64,000 nucleotides of DNA from Edolisoma coerulescens (lineage: Eukaryota; Chordata; Aves; Passeriformes; Campephagidae): NCBI GenBank assembly GCA_013397115.1, contig VWZW01006872.1, positions 124,001 through 188,000 of the forward strand. The letters run 5' to 3'. The position numbers and the translations under genes are program-made. How positions within the stretch are numbered: the first letter of the stretch is position 1; each line of letters starts with the position of its first letter. This document shows, in pieces, positions 12,801 to 25,000 of this stretch. The notes under the pieces were generated by a model that saw only the letters and a list, made by a program, of their open reading frames with translations, had not been told where the DNA came from and made no database searches.

Positions 12801-15800
12801 GAAACACAATAAAGCAAAGGAGCATTTCAGCAGGCACCTTGTTTGACTTAAAGTAACTTTGTATGACTTTCCCAAGAAGAGAAATCCTGTCCCAGCACAT
12901 CGCCCTCCAACCATGACCAAACAGCAAAGCTGAACCAGTGGTTTTGTTTGCTAAGATTGTGCTGAAGGAGGGAAAGACAGTGCATGGTGAGTCATTCTCT
13001 AGGGGAGAAATACTCTTATTGAAGGGCAGCACGACTCTCCGATCCAAGCATCAGAGTCCAAATACTTGCACAGCTTGAAGGAACCAAAGAGAGTGGAAAA
13101 AAGTACAAGATGGGAAGGAAGACAGCCAAAACCCAGAGCTTACCTTTCTCACAAGCCAAAGACCTTGTAGAATATCTTTTTGGGGTCTTTTCCAGGACCA
13201 GACTATTTTCTTGGAACAAAACATGAATGTGTAAGAGACTTCCATATACTGACATGTAAAAGTCATATAAGAAAACAGTTCTTTGAAGCCACAAGTATAT
13301 TTGCATGTTGCTCATACGAGCTTCAGAAGCAGATATAAGAGATTACAGATCTGCTGAGACTTGACCAGAGGGGCACAGAAGGAAAGATGGGCCATGAGCT
13401 AGCAGCAGATAAAGAAATATACGCAAAATACCCCCACAAGAAAGGCATTCTGGAAAGTTTCCTGTTCTGAAAGCAAAGGTCAGTCCCAGCACACTTTAAG
13501 ACATTCAAGAAAATAGTCAAGGTCTTTGCATAAAAGGGTGCAATCTCTGGTCCAGCCAACTGCTAGACCTTACCTCTGTCTTTTCTTAATCTGTGAGCAA
13601 GCTATGGGCCCTACATTACCTATACATTCAATAGCTAAACTACAGACTAGGTAGAGACAGAGAAACCTCTCTGAACTTAACTTTTAGTCATGTAATACTT
13701 CAAAAATAGTAAGTATTTGGCTGATCTTCCTCCAAAAGCTGTTGCTCTAAACAATACATAACATAAACAGAGATAATAAAGGGAGCATGAAATGTGAAGT
13801 ATGAGATTTATTACTATCACCTATTTGTATTTTCAGTTTTCCTCCTCACAAAAAAATCCAAACCAAACCAAAAAACCTCCAAACCCAAAACTATATGGAA
13901 AAGGGAACTTTACCAGAGGTAGCATCTGCCCAGGGGAAGGTAACGATAGCATGCTTATACTTCAAGCAGTTTTAGGAATGGAGGGACCCCTGATTGTCGG
14001 AAATGGTCAAATAGGGAAGGACTGCAATGGAAAAAGAAAGGATTAGGTCTGACTTTTGAAACTCCCTGTTTATGCTTGACCTGTGACATCTGGTACAGCA
14101 GATTTACTGAAGGATAAGTGAAGAGGGTTATGGTACAAAAGAAGGGGAAAAATGTATGGGCTGGGAGTAATTTATTGCTAATATTTTAAGATTGAGGAGA
14201 TTTGACAGATTCCTTCCCTGAAGTTCCTTATTCCAAGTGCAGGTTTTTGGAGGCTGGTGTAGAAAAATAATCCAACCCTGTCTGGTTTTTGTATACTAGA
14301 AAATGCATCTGTCTGCCTGTCAGTCATGGTCTTTAGATCTAAACATCATTTCATTATTCAGTTGGAGGATGGGGTGCGCAGGAAAGTGATCATCTGCAAG
14401 GCACTGAAAGCTGCATGGCATTGAAAAAAAATCCCTTTTCCTTCCAATCTATTAGATTGATGGACCAGAAAGGATATTGAACCCATCATCCTGGCTGTGT
14501 GTGTTTGGTGGTAATGGAACATGAAAGACATTTGGGTCCCATCTGTTGGGAAATTCAGATGAAAGTTCCCCTTCAGGATATCACAAACACTAAAAGCCTA
14601 CATGGTGAGGGGACCTGAAGGAACTGTGCTGTTACTTGGTATGAGGATTGCATAGCTAGGATTGGGCTCCATTAATAAATATTGTGTTCAGAAAATCCTC
14701 CTCTGTAGGACTGTGTATACTCTACCAGGAAAGTGAAGAAGCAAAGGTCTGCAAACCCATGAGTGATGATTTTTCACGCTCATTTAAGATGCTTTGATTT
14801 TCACAGAGTGCAAAGTGGAAGTTTCAGCCTCTAAAACTTGATGCACCTTCAATCAGCAGTGGTTTTATCTCTCCAGTTTGGCTCTACTAATTTCATTCAA
14901 TTAAGTCCACATAATGAAGACATCTTGCATCTAAAACCAGTCTTCTGAAAATGACCTTCTTATTTCAGACAGGCAATATATACCAGAGGGCAGCAGCACT
15001 GATGAAGCCCTGGTCATACAGCAGATAGTAGCAAAACCTGGTTTGGCTTCAGTGAACAAGAAAATAAACTGTTTCCTACCTGCTGTTAATTTACTAACTT
15101 CAGGCAAGCCTGTATTCCTCAGTCATTCTCTTTGCCTTGTTGGTTTTGTCTAGCTGGATTTTATAAAGTAAGGCTTCCTGTGATGCTTTTTAGGCATTGC
15201 TCATGCTTGCCAGGTAGAAGGGACTGTCCTTGCCAGTCCTGTGCATCCAGTAGTCCCCAAATAATCTTGAACAACAATGATGTGACATTTCAACACTTAC
15301 TTCATGTAACTCCATTGAGTGAAATATTCTAAAACATTATCTGGCACAAAGGATCCATTCAGTTCTGGTTTTTATAAAACTGGTGGGCTTTAGCCCATAC
15401 ATTTCATGTTTTCCAAAGCCAGAGGTCCTCCAGGAGAACACGAGAAATGCACATATGCCCAACTTTGACTTACGCACCATGCTGACATGGGCAAAAATTA
15501 AGTTACTCCTTTGTTGTCCATTTGTGTCCCTGTTAATGTTTAAGACAACAACTCTAGGAGCTCCTAGCTGGGAGAAGTTTGTGGTGGTCACATGCAGAGG
15601 TCTGTAGGTGGTCCATATTCTTAGCTGATATAAAGCAGGGAGGTTTCATTGCTGCCTATGGAGCTACACTCTGGTCTGGTTCTGTTAGAACAGTTTCTTC
15701 TGTCACCTTTGGACGGTTTTCTCCCAGTCTCGGGCATAAAAAGCATATTTCCTAACAGGCATTTTGCATAAGCCTATTTAAAACTTCTATTTTTAAGTAT

Positions 15801-16116
15801 CATGGCTAGGAGCTGCCTGAAAGGCAGTCATGGGGAAACAAGCTCAGCACACGCTGTACTTGTCCTTAGTCTGGACAGAACATCACCACTAAAAGAGGGT
15901 TGTTTCCATCTCCCCAGTGCTCTCCTTCTGTGTCTAGGATGGTGTGAAGACCACCTTGGTATTTCAAAGATTCAGGCTCAATGTCTCACCTTGCCACTCA
16001 CTTCAAGGGTGATGTTGGCCAAAGTGCTTCATCTCCATTCGCTTTCTGGGACAATAACAGTAAAATCAAGACCTGATGTCACAAACTATTCAATATCTTG
16101 ACTGAATATCTCAGAC
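9891..16116. other. Intergenic DNA, no gene recognised
   Basis: This is 6.2 kb without a convincing exon or repeat family. A C/A-rich low-complexity tract is seen around 13843-13890. Overlapping open stretches at 13016-13315 and 12319-12600 have no recognisable domains and are probably chance. Confidence 0.55.
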
Positions 16117-16340
16117 ATGGACCTGCTGGAGTGAGTTCAAAGGAGGCCAAAAAAATGTTCTGGGAGCTGGAGCCCCTCTGCTCTGGAGAGAGGCTGGGAG
16201 AGCTGGGGGTGTTCATCCTGGAGAAGAGAAGGCTCCAGGGAGACCTTAGAGCCCCTGCCGGTGCCTAAAGGGGCTCCAGGAGAGCTGGAGAGGGACTTTG
16301 GACAAGGGTCTGGAGGGACAGGACAATGGGTATCAGCTGA
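16117..16340 (+). mobile_element. CR1 LINE internal 3'-region fragment
   Basis: The fragment runs from ggacctgctggagtgagttc through gttcatcctggagaagagaa to gagggacaggacaatgggta, the CR1 consensus order in plus orientation. It lacks the terminal octamer repeat, so it is truncated at both ends. Confidence 0.88.
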
Positions 16341-19103
16341 TGACATTCTGACTGTTTCTGGAGCTGGGACAGGGATTAAACCGATGTCTATACTTAAGGT
16401 TGAGACCTAAATTCTACCCTGCCACTTTCTCTTGGCCTCTTTGTTGGTAATTTGCTTGATCTGCAAGATTTTCCTGCCCTTACTTGAAGGAAAAGAAATA
16501 ACTGCAGTGTGGAAAAATACAAAGGGTCTGAGGAGCACCCTTCACACAACCAGTGTGATGCCACCATTGCTGCATCTGCTGACATGACTCTCTTTGCTTA
16601 AATATTCACATGGGGTTCTGTGGCTGCTCTCCCTTCATTTCCAAAAAAGTCCTGGCTTGTCCACAGCTGTTGGTGAAAGCATTAATGGTAACCATATTAG
16701 GACAGTGGTGTGACTGAAGCCAGCAATGACACAGCGGAGTGATGACATCCAGTCTTCTGTGACAAAGGTCCCTTCCCTCATTTCAGGTGACAATGGTAGG
16801 GTTTTATTTATGAATAAGCAAGTTTCCAGAGGACAAGAAGCAATGAAATCAGCTCAAGCTCAGCTCTTTGGGGACACAGAAATTCATGCTAAATGGGATC
16901 CATTCCACGACTGTTAGTGTAAATTTAGTAGTTTCTGGTTGAAGTGCCTGGAGATGTACATGCTTGTCAAATACTAATAATTTTAAGTAAGTGATGACCC
17001 TTGTGTGACTTGGGTAAGCCTTGTCCAAACCCTTACATGTTTCAGAATCATTCAAGCCTTGATCTGACATCCACTAATTGGAATAGTTTTTCTGGCAGAC
17101 TAAATATTTGCAGATTCCCTTTCCCTGATGGTGCAGGCAAGTCCTGGAGTCTCAGCACTGACATTCTCCTGGCACTGTGTTCTGGGTACCGTCCCCAGGG
17201 AAGATGATACAGGAATTGGACATTATCTGGATTAGATTACCATCAGATCTTCTGGCATCTCTCCCAGTCTTCCTTTCTGCTATTCCATTTTTCCATTATC
17301 CTTAAATTTTTTCAAGCAAAAGGAATATTTTTTCAGCAGCATCAGCTTTTGAGGGAGTCATTTAAAATTTTCAAGGCAATGCTGAGCTTGTCAACTTTTT
17401 CAGGGTTACTTCTTTTCCCAGAGGGAGGTTATTGTGACTTAACTGTGGCAAAGATTCCAGGGTAACATAGCTGCCAGCCACAGCTTTGGGTTGAGGTGGT
17501 CAACTCCATGGGAAGGTGCTACTGGAATCACAGAGATTAGAGATTGAGAGGTTAGACTCAAAATAATTGCTTAAGTCCCCACTTTGCTATAGCTTGCCTT
17601 TATAGCTTCTGCTGTCTCAGCTCCCTAGACGAAAACCAGAATAAATCCATTCTTTTTCCACCCTTTCATCTGTACTTCTTACTGCATATCTACGTGTTTT
17701 TCCCTAAATAATAATGTAGGAAAGGCTGCATGGGGTTATCCTCTCTGTCCTACCTCTGAGAAGACGTAGGAACTCATGGGAAGAATGATCAAGCATGAAC
17801 ACAGCAAGCACAATTTCAGTGTTGCCCTCATTTTGTTCCAGGACCTTAAAAGACATTTATTTTCCATCTTCCTTCCATTGCTGGCATTTTTTATTGAGGC
17901 AGTGGACTCAGCATCTGAAGAAATGGCAGTGACACATGGTGTGACTTTCGGGTTATCCTGTGCAGAGCCAGGAGTTGGACTTCAATGATCCAATGAAAGG
18001 GTTCAACTCAGGATATTCTCTGATTCTGTGACTGTATGCTGGGTGCTCCTGTAAGAAGTGTAATGTAGAATCCCAAAGGTACCTTCACGTCAGCAGCCAG
18101 ATGGGTCAGTTGCTTTCACCTCCTTTCAAGCCAGAGACACAGCACAGTTGGTTCCAGATTGCTTTTCCACCACTGCAATATTTTCCAAAACTGTGTCTGA
18201 ACTATTTTGTGGGTTGCTGGGGGCAAAATACAAATGCACAATATCACTGACAATCCCAGAAATAATGTGAGATGACTTGATTTTCATTTTCTCTAACAGC
18301 TTAAGAAGTGCATGAGTGCTTCTCGCATTTCTTTATTCAGAGATGTTAAGAGTGGCAGAAACTATGGAACTCCTAATTTGAACTCGAGCATAGTGCAGAA
18401 CAGATGCTTTCACCTCAAAACGGGACTGAGCCCAGTGACCTGGATTTGCTTAAAGTATCTTTTCCTGAAGGCACCCTAATAATTGGCCAACACTTTAACC
18501 ATTCCTTGATAGATCGCCCTAGTCTGTCAACCTCCCCCTTCAATTTACAAGGCTCACTTGCTTGTAACAAATGTTTTTTTGGCTTCAGCTCCCAGCTGTT
18601 GGCCCTTGCTATTTTTTTTCTATGAGTAAAGCCCTTTATTATCCCCTTGTGTTGGGCCAATACGATTGTAGCTCTTGCTGGAAGTGTGGAAGCAGTTTTC
18701 TCCTCTGAACTTACAACAGCTCTTACCCCATATCATGCTCAATTAAGAGTTCCATAATCAGCAAAATGGGGTAGGTTTGAACCGGCACAGCCCAGAATTC
18801 GGCAGAAGAGATGTCCTCTTTTCCCAAAGCGCTTACCCAGCAATGAACTCACAGTCAGGTTTTTTTTCTCAGGAGTCAGTAGTGCAAATTCAGGATTTCT
18901 ACTCATGAACATATTTCAACATGTACCTAAGGAAGACTCTTAAGTGTTTTACTGGAAAAATGGGTACTTAAGCAAGTCTTCAAGCACTCTCTTCTGAAGG
19001 CAGTAGGACTGAGGCAAGGTTAAATTCCTGCTGTATCAGACTAATGCTATCCAGAAAACACTGTAGTGAGAGAAGACAACCCTATTGCTTCTCTGCTGGA
19101 AGG
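16341..19103. other. Intergenic DNA, nothing recognised
   Basis: There is no gene, RNA gene or repeat family that I can support in this 2.8-kb stretch. Confidence 0.55.
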
Positions 19104-19428
19104 TCAATCATTGAACGATTTGGGTTGGAAGAGACCTTAAAGATCACCTTCCAACCCCCTTGCCATGGGCAGGGACAGCTTCCACTAGACCACGTTGCTC
19201 CAAGCCCCATCCATCCTGGCCCTGAACACTTCCAGGGGTGGGGCATCCACAGCTTCTCTAGGCAAACTGTGCCAGGGCCTCACCACCCTCACAGGGAAGA
19301 ATTTCTTCCATATCCCATCTAACCCTGCCCTCTGCCAGTTTGAAGCCATGCCCCCTTGTTCTGTCACTACACATCCTTGTAAAAAGTCCCTCTCCAAATC
19401 TTTTGTAGCCCCCCCTTTGGGTCCCAGT
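19104..19428 (-). mobile_element. CR1 LINE 3' fragment
   Basis: This is a reverse-oriented CR1 3' end containing atttgggttggaagagacct, the CCATGGGCAGGGACA block, and cttccaggggtggggcatcc through to the tttgtagccccccctttggg segment. It is close to consensus, so relatively young among the copies here. Confidence 0.93.
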
Positions 19429-21382
19429 TCATCTCCTTACTCTGTGCTTCAATGACATTCCAGATAACCTGGCAGTTTTGTCAATGGTCAGACAGGGTGG
19501 GAGATGTTTACAATTGAGTTTCTGAGCACTGGGAGTCCCATGGCTCCACCTCACATAATGCCTGGCATCCTTCTAGTGGGCATACTTCTGCTATCCTTTT
19601 AACCATCCTCCCTCTCAGATGAACCTCCAGTGTGTCCAAAGCCTACTGAAATGAAACATGTTTTTTATCAACTTCAACAGGCTTCAGCTCAGGCTTCCAG
19701 TATATATGTCTCTCACTTTCAAACGCAGCTACCGCAGTTCAGACACAGTGTGTCTGAAAGCTCCTGGCACCCATGTCCTGCAGGGAAAGCTACTCAGCTC
19801 TGAGCCACATTGCCAAGGACTTAATATCCTGAGTACAGGTCATCATCTGGCTGCATGAGTGTCTCCATCCAAACTGCCAGCATTAGTACCTTGTCCATAT
19901 GGAACTTTAACCCTGGTCAGTGCAGCAATGTGGCTGTGCTGGTCAGGACTGAAGCTGCACGTGGAAAAGTTTTCTGGGAGCCCACCTACAGCTCTGCACC
20001 CCCTTCTCTCGTGTCATACACACATAGAAACACATATGTGTATGCAGAGCCATGTGCATTTCCTGGCTTTGTTTCAACTAGCAGAAAATAAAAAGTGGGA
20101 ACCTCTGTTCTAATCTGCAGGGACAAGATTCCTGAATTAATAAGTCTTCAATATCTAATTCACCTCCCTGTCCTCAGGAGCAAGCATAATGATTCCCTCC
20201 TTGCCTCTAACAAAAGCAATGAAAAGAAAAAAACAAAAATAGAAAATTCCTGAACAATATTTTTTTCTTTATTGTAATTTTTTTCTTTTTGCTTCTAACA
20301 TCATTAAGTGGGGGTACTTCTACACTCTTAAAATTAAAACAATCCAGACAAACAATATGTCGAGCTCTGTCCTGCTTCCTGCTGCAATTATTCCTAATGT
20401 TTGGCCTCAGATCAGAGGCAGCAGCAATCTCTATAAATACATCAGCAGAGCAGAGAGCTCTTTCCAACAGAAACGCCTCCTGAATCATGTCAGGAATTTA
20501 TGAGGCTGAGAACGGGCCAAGATTGAAATATGTTCTGGATCAAATGGCATTGCATAGGTGGCTCTGATCAGCTTTGCAGTGGTGGGATGAAGATGGAATC
20601 CTCCAGATGGAAGAGTGGAAGGATATTTATTGATTTAAAAAAATAATAAATTGAAGTGAGAGTGACAAGAAAAGGCATTGGTATTTTAAAATTCAGGCTC
20701 TGCCAGACAGAGCCAGCAAGGAAAAAGCTTTAACAAGTCTAGATTCCACTGTATCTTGTGTGTGTGTGTGCGTACTATTCTTACTGATAAATCTCCCTAG
20801 ACCACTTTGTGCCTGGTACATAGGAAGAAGCAATACCCATACTATAACCTTTTCCCCTCTAAATCGCATTGTCCTGAGGATATGCCGATTTTGTGCCTGC
20901 TGTCATTGCAAACCATTTGGTCAAGGTGTCATCCAGTGTCTGCCTCCCATCAAGTGTAAAGTAAAATATTTTGCCCATCTGAGACCACATTGGATTAGAC
21001 AGAATTCTCCTCAGAGCCATGTCAGCTCCCTACAACTCAATAAACAAAACGAGGGAGGGAGAGCCATGAGAAGGTGGGCTGGCATGTGGTCTCCACTTGC
21101 CAGCTCAGAAGGTGCAGCACTGAGAAATAGTGGAAGCTGCAAAAGAAGCACCAACATATATTTTCTTTTACTGGACTTTTTAGACCTTTTCACCACATTT
21201 TCCTGAATCATGAGATAATCAGTGCTGCAAGTCACAGATCTCACTTGCGCACCAGTCCAGACAGACCAACGCTTTCTTTAGTAAGCGAATTGACTACAGA
21301 GTGACTGCACAGCCCTAGATAAGGATTTTCCAGGGGTGAACTCTTGGTTCTGGCTTTTTGGGCAGGGACATCTGGGTCATGA
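19429..21382. other. Intergenic DNA with possible conserved block
   Basis: No gene is recognised. A short (TG)n run lies at 20757-20772. The 148-codon open stretch at 20760-21206 begins inside this simple repeat and shows no family features. The segment around 20290-20510 reads as compact mixed-composition sequence and could be a conserved non-coding element, but that is only an impression. Confidence 0.45.
20757..20772. repeat. (TG)n microsatellite
   Basis: This is a short TG dinucleotide run of about eight units ending gcgt, a simple repeat in intergenic DNA. Confidence 0.8.
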
Positions 21383-22017
21383 TGTGCTGAGTTTGGCTGG
21401 GGTTGAGTTAATTTTCATCACAGTAGCACAAACTATGCTTTGGATTTGTCCTGCAAACAGTGCTGATGATACAGGGATGTTTTCATTATTGACGAGAAGG
21501 ACTTAGACAGAATCAAGGCCTTTTCTTCTCCCCACTCCACCAGTGAGGAGACTGGGGGTGCACAAGGAGCTGGGAGGGGACATCGCCTGGACAGCTGACC
21601 CCAACTTACCCAAGGGATATCCCAGACCATATGGCATCATCCTCAGCATACAAAGCTGGGGGGAGAAAAAGGAAACAGCAGGAGTAGAAGGGCCACAAAA
21701 ATTACCAGAGGTGAAACACCTCTCCTATGGAGACAGGCTGGGGGAGGGAGATGGAAGGCGAGGCAAGGCAAGGTGGCTCCAGAGAGACCTTAGAGACCCT
21801 TCCAGTGCCCAGAGGGACTCCAAGAGAGCTTGAGAGGGTCTTGTGACAAGGGCCTGGAGTGACAGGACAAGGGGGAATGGCTTCCTACTGACAGAGGGCA
21901 GGGTTAGATGGGATATTATCTCAATCCATTAGTTTTCTCACTTTTACCTTTCCAATTCATTCTCCTATCCCACTGGCTGTGTGGTGCTTACTTGCTGAGT
22001 GATATTAAACCACAACA
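21383..22017 (+). mobile_element. ERV LTR interrupted by a CR1 fragment
   Basis: The left part (tgtgctgagtttggctgggg, then gttaattttcatcacagtag) aligns with the start of the solo LTR at 9301. The right part (ttatctcaatccattag through to attaaaccacaaca) aligns with its end. The middle, about 21678-21922, is replaced by CR1 sequence. More LTR is missing than a simple insertion would remove, so the event involved a deletion or exchange. It is more diverged than the 9301 copy, and no target-site duplication was seen. Confidence 0.7.
21678..21922 (+). mobile_element. CR1 fragment nested in an LTR
   Basis: The order gggccacaaaaattaccaga, acacctctcctatggagaca, ccagagagaccttagagacc and ggacaagggggaatggcttc is the CR1 internal 3' region in plus orientation. 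It ends at the gttagatgggata segment without the CR1 terminal repeat, and LTR sequence resumes directly. Confidence 0.8.
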
Positions 22018-25000
22018 CACGTTTTGGAGCCAGACTCCATGACCTTTGAATGACCTGTGACATTCCCAAAGGCCCCAATTAACATTTTGTAAAGACACCA
22101 CTCCCAGATGTCAAACCCAAAAGCGAAATATAATATGTTGACCAAGGTAGCATCCATGGGTGCACAGGGAGTACAGGGGTCATGGAAAACACATGTCCTC
22201 TGTGAACTCTTGGACCAATTTGCTGATTGTCATGACAAACTAGCATTTGGTGCAGCACCAACTACGCTGCCTCTACAGTCAATGGAAGGAGACGGGCAAT
22301 TGCAAGAGGACAACTTGTTCACCATGGACAAATAGTGAAGATGAGATATTTAGTGAATGTGGAGGAAATTTTTTCTCTATGCCAGTGCTTAGAAGCAGTG
22401 CCTGTCCTTGACTTCTCATTTATTTTCCAGCTCAGGGATGTGGTATAAACTGTTTTTCACACTGTCCATGCTGTTTATAATATATATGATGAGGGGAAAT
22501 AGAAGGGAAAAAGAAGAGGTCTCTTTATAAATAAATGAGGATATCCTACAGAGCCATAAGGAAGATGTGTTTAACAGAGGGAGATAAGCACCCCAAAAAG
22601 GAATATTTGTTAAAACAGCTCTTATCTTAAGGCTAAAAGCTCTTTCAGCTTCAGCAGGAGTTCCAGAGAATGAAGTGTAGGTCTAGTTCTTTTGCATTTG
22701 AATACAATAGAACTGTACCCTAGACTTGCCTGTGTCAAAGCCAGGATGGTATTGCAAAGGAAAGAGTCATTACTTGCTTTTTAAAATACTTTTTCAAACA
22801 ATTGTTTCTGACAATAGATGGGTAGGACACTAACCGTATATATAGAGTCTAATTTAGTCATTATTTGATCATTACTTTTGTAAGGACAAGGTTCTGTGTA
22901 GAGATGTTTTTTTAAAGTGACTCTCCCCAGCTTGTGAAGACTAAATTTCATTCTCCTGTGGAGGCAGATGAAGTCAGTTTAAGGGCAAGATGTTGCCCCA
23001 TCTCACACCTACACAGCCTGCAGGGCTGTGCTGTATGCTCAGGTCTTCTCCAGCCCCCCTGCACGTAAGCTGCAAATATTTAGACTTCTTGGCTCTCCTT
23101 CAGTGATGTGTAACTTAAACCCCCATCTGTGTGACCCTTGACTTTTGCCTCAAACCTTACAACTTGTATATCATTACTGAGTTCCTGTCCCATCATTCCT
23201 GGGCCTCCTTTGGACTTTTCCATCAGCTTCACTGGAAGTAGAGTTCCCATCTTTTTCCAATATTCTTCCACCCAGCTCTGTAATTCCTGGGACTAGTCCA
23301 TAACACATAATATTCCTCTTCATGCTCCTGCCAGGTAGGCCTTTATTAGTTTTTTCTGCAAGTCAGATCATTGTCTGGACTGTTGTGTGACTAAGTCCTG
23401 GACAATAACAAGATCTGTGTATTCATTAGTGTTTCTGTCATCATTTCCAGGACTAAAGTAGTCCAAATTAAAATACTGTAAGAAAAAAAGAGAAGAAACA
23501 GAAACCATCCACTCCTACCTTTTATTTCCAAAAGCCATCTCATCAATGAAACAATGCTCCCAAAATTTGGCTTCAAATGTTACAGCTCAAGTGCAACAGC
23601 TTTTGTCACCTTTGGCAGTTTTTTGTTGCTGCTTCCTTCAATGCCGGTCAATATTAGCATAATAAAGTCTTTGATGCTAGAATGCAGTTATGTCTTTGGA
23701 AACAAGTCCTGGGTCTGTTGAGAATGCCTCTTAATATGAAAGAAGTATCTGAATTTCCTTAATTTGTGCAGGGATTTCCCTTTCAGTAGCCTGGCTGGCC
23801 TTTGTGGAATAATAGCTAAAAGAAATGCTGTGCCCTGTTATTTGCTCCTTTCTCTTCATGCTTCAGAGGTCAATATTGTATAAGCTGCAGCTCTTCTAAA
23901 ATGGAAGAAACTCTGATAATCACTGTAAAGGCACAACAGAAGATGCAGCTGGATTTTTGTAGGGGGAGCAGCTGGGGTCTGTTTTGAATGGGTAGGATTT
24001 GGGGAAACTCCTAAAGACTGGGAATACGTGTGGCATTTCTGAAATGCAACATCCCTGGCAGATAGAGCATGAATTTCAATGCTTATTATAGTAATAACAC
24101 ATGGCCTCCGAGGGCAGAGCACTGTACAGAAGGCAGACATTCAGGGGCTCGTAAGCCTGCTGGCATATGTTTTGGATGCTAGTTCAAACCCAGCCTGGTT
24201 TGCCAGCAGTGAAAACCTGCCATCCCCTCACTACCTAGAGTCAGTAAGGAGACATATGTCTATTTTATAAAAGCCAGAAGTTGCCCTGTATGATCTCCTT
24301 GTCAGCAGAGAGATGGGTGCTGAAGGATCTGCTTCCTTCAGGCTCACTGCGAGAGAGGCTTTTCCTCTTTCACATTATTTCTGAAGACATATAAAGCCTC
24401 TCATACTATTTGGCTGAGACACACCACTCTGACCCTTGCAGATGAACTCAGCTGGGAAGCCTGCCTTGTTTGCCCTATCTGACCAGGGATCTCCAGAGAA
24501 ACTTTCCACAAGGATGCCTGAGGATAAAATAAGGGCACAGCTGTCTTCTTTGAGATGGGCCAGATGCAAGTCTTAGGAGTCTTGTCCCAACACTTGCAGA
24601 AATGGGACAGCAGTGTCCTTGTACTCTCAGGGGTGAAAAGAAGAGGCTCGTGAAGCAGACTGACTGGGAGATGAGTTGTTGGCCTTCACACCTTCACAGG
24701 CTGGCTCTTCCAGGCCAACAGTAAGAATGTTGTGTCAAAAGATGCAAATTCATCAAGTCACAGCCTGGATTGCTTTTCCAGTAGTGAGTTTTCAGTTGTT
24801 TGCTCATTAAGTAAACAGAGCCCAAAGTGTGTCCATGTTTTTATACCAGTCCATTGCCTGAGGCTCCTACCTACCGACCTGCCTCTTCCTTCATGGTCAA
24901 GTCACTCATCTTCCTGTAGACCACATCCAGGCTGTTGAACAGATTCAGATAACAAGCACTATGGCAGAAGGTCCATTCACATATATATCATAACATATCC

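Noticed and set aside
20760..21206. 148-codon open frame, plus strand
   Set aside because: It begins inside a (TG)n microsatellite, its composition is not protein-like in the first part, and no family is recognised.
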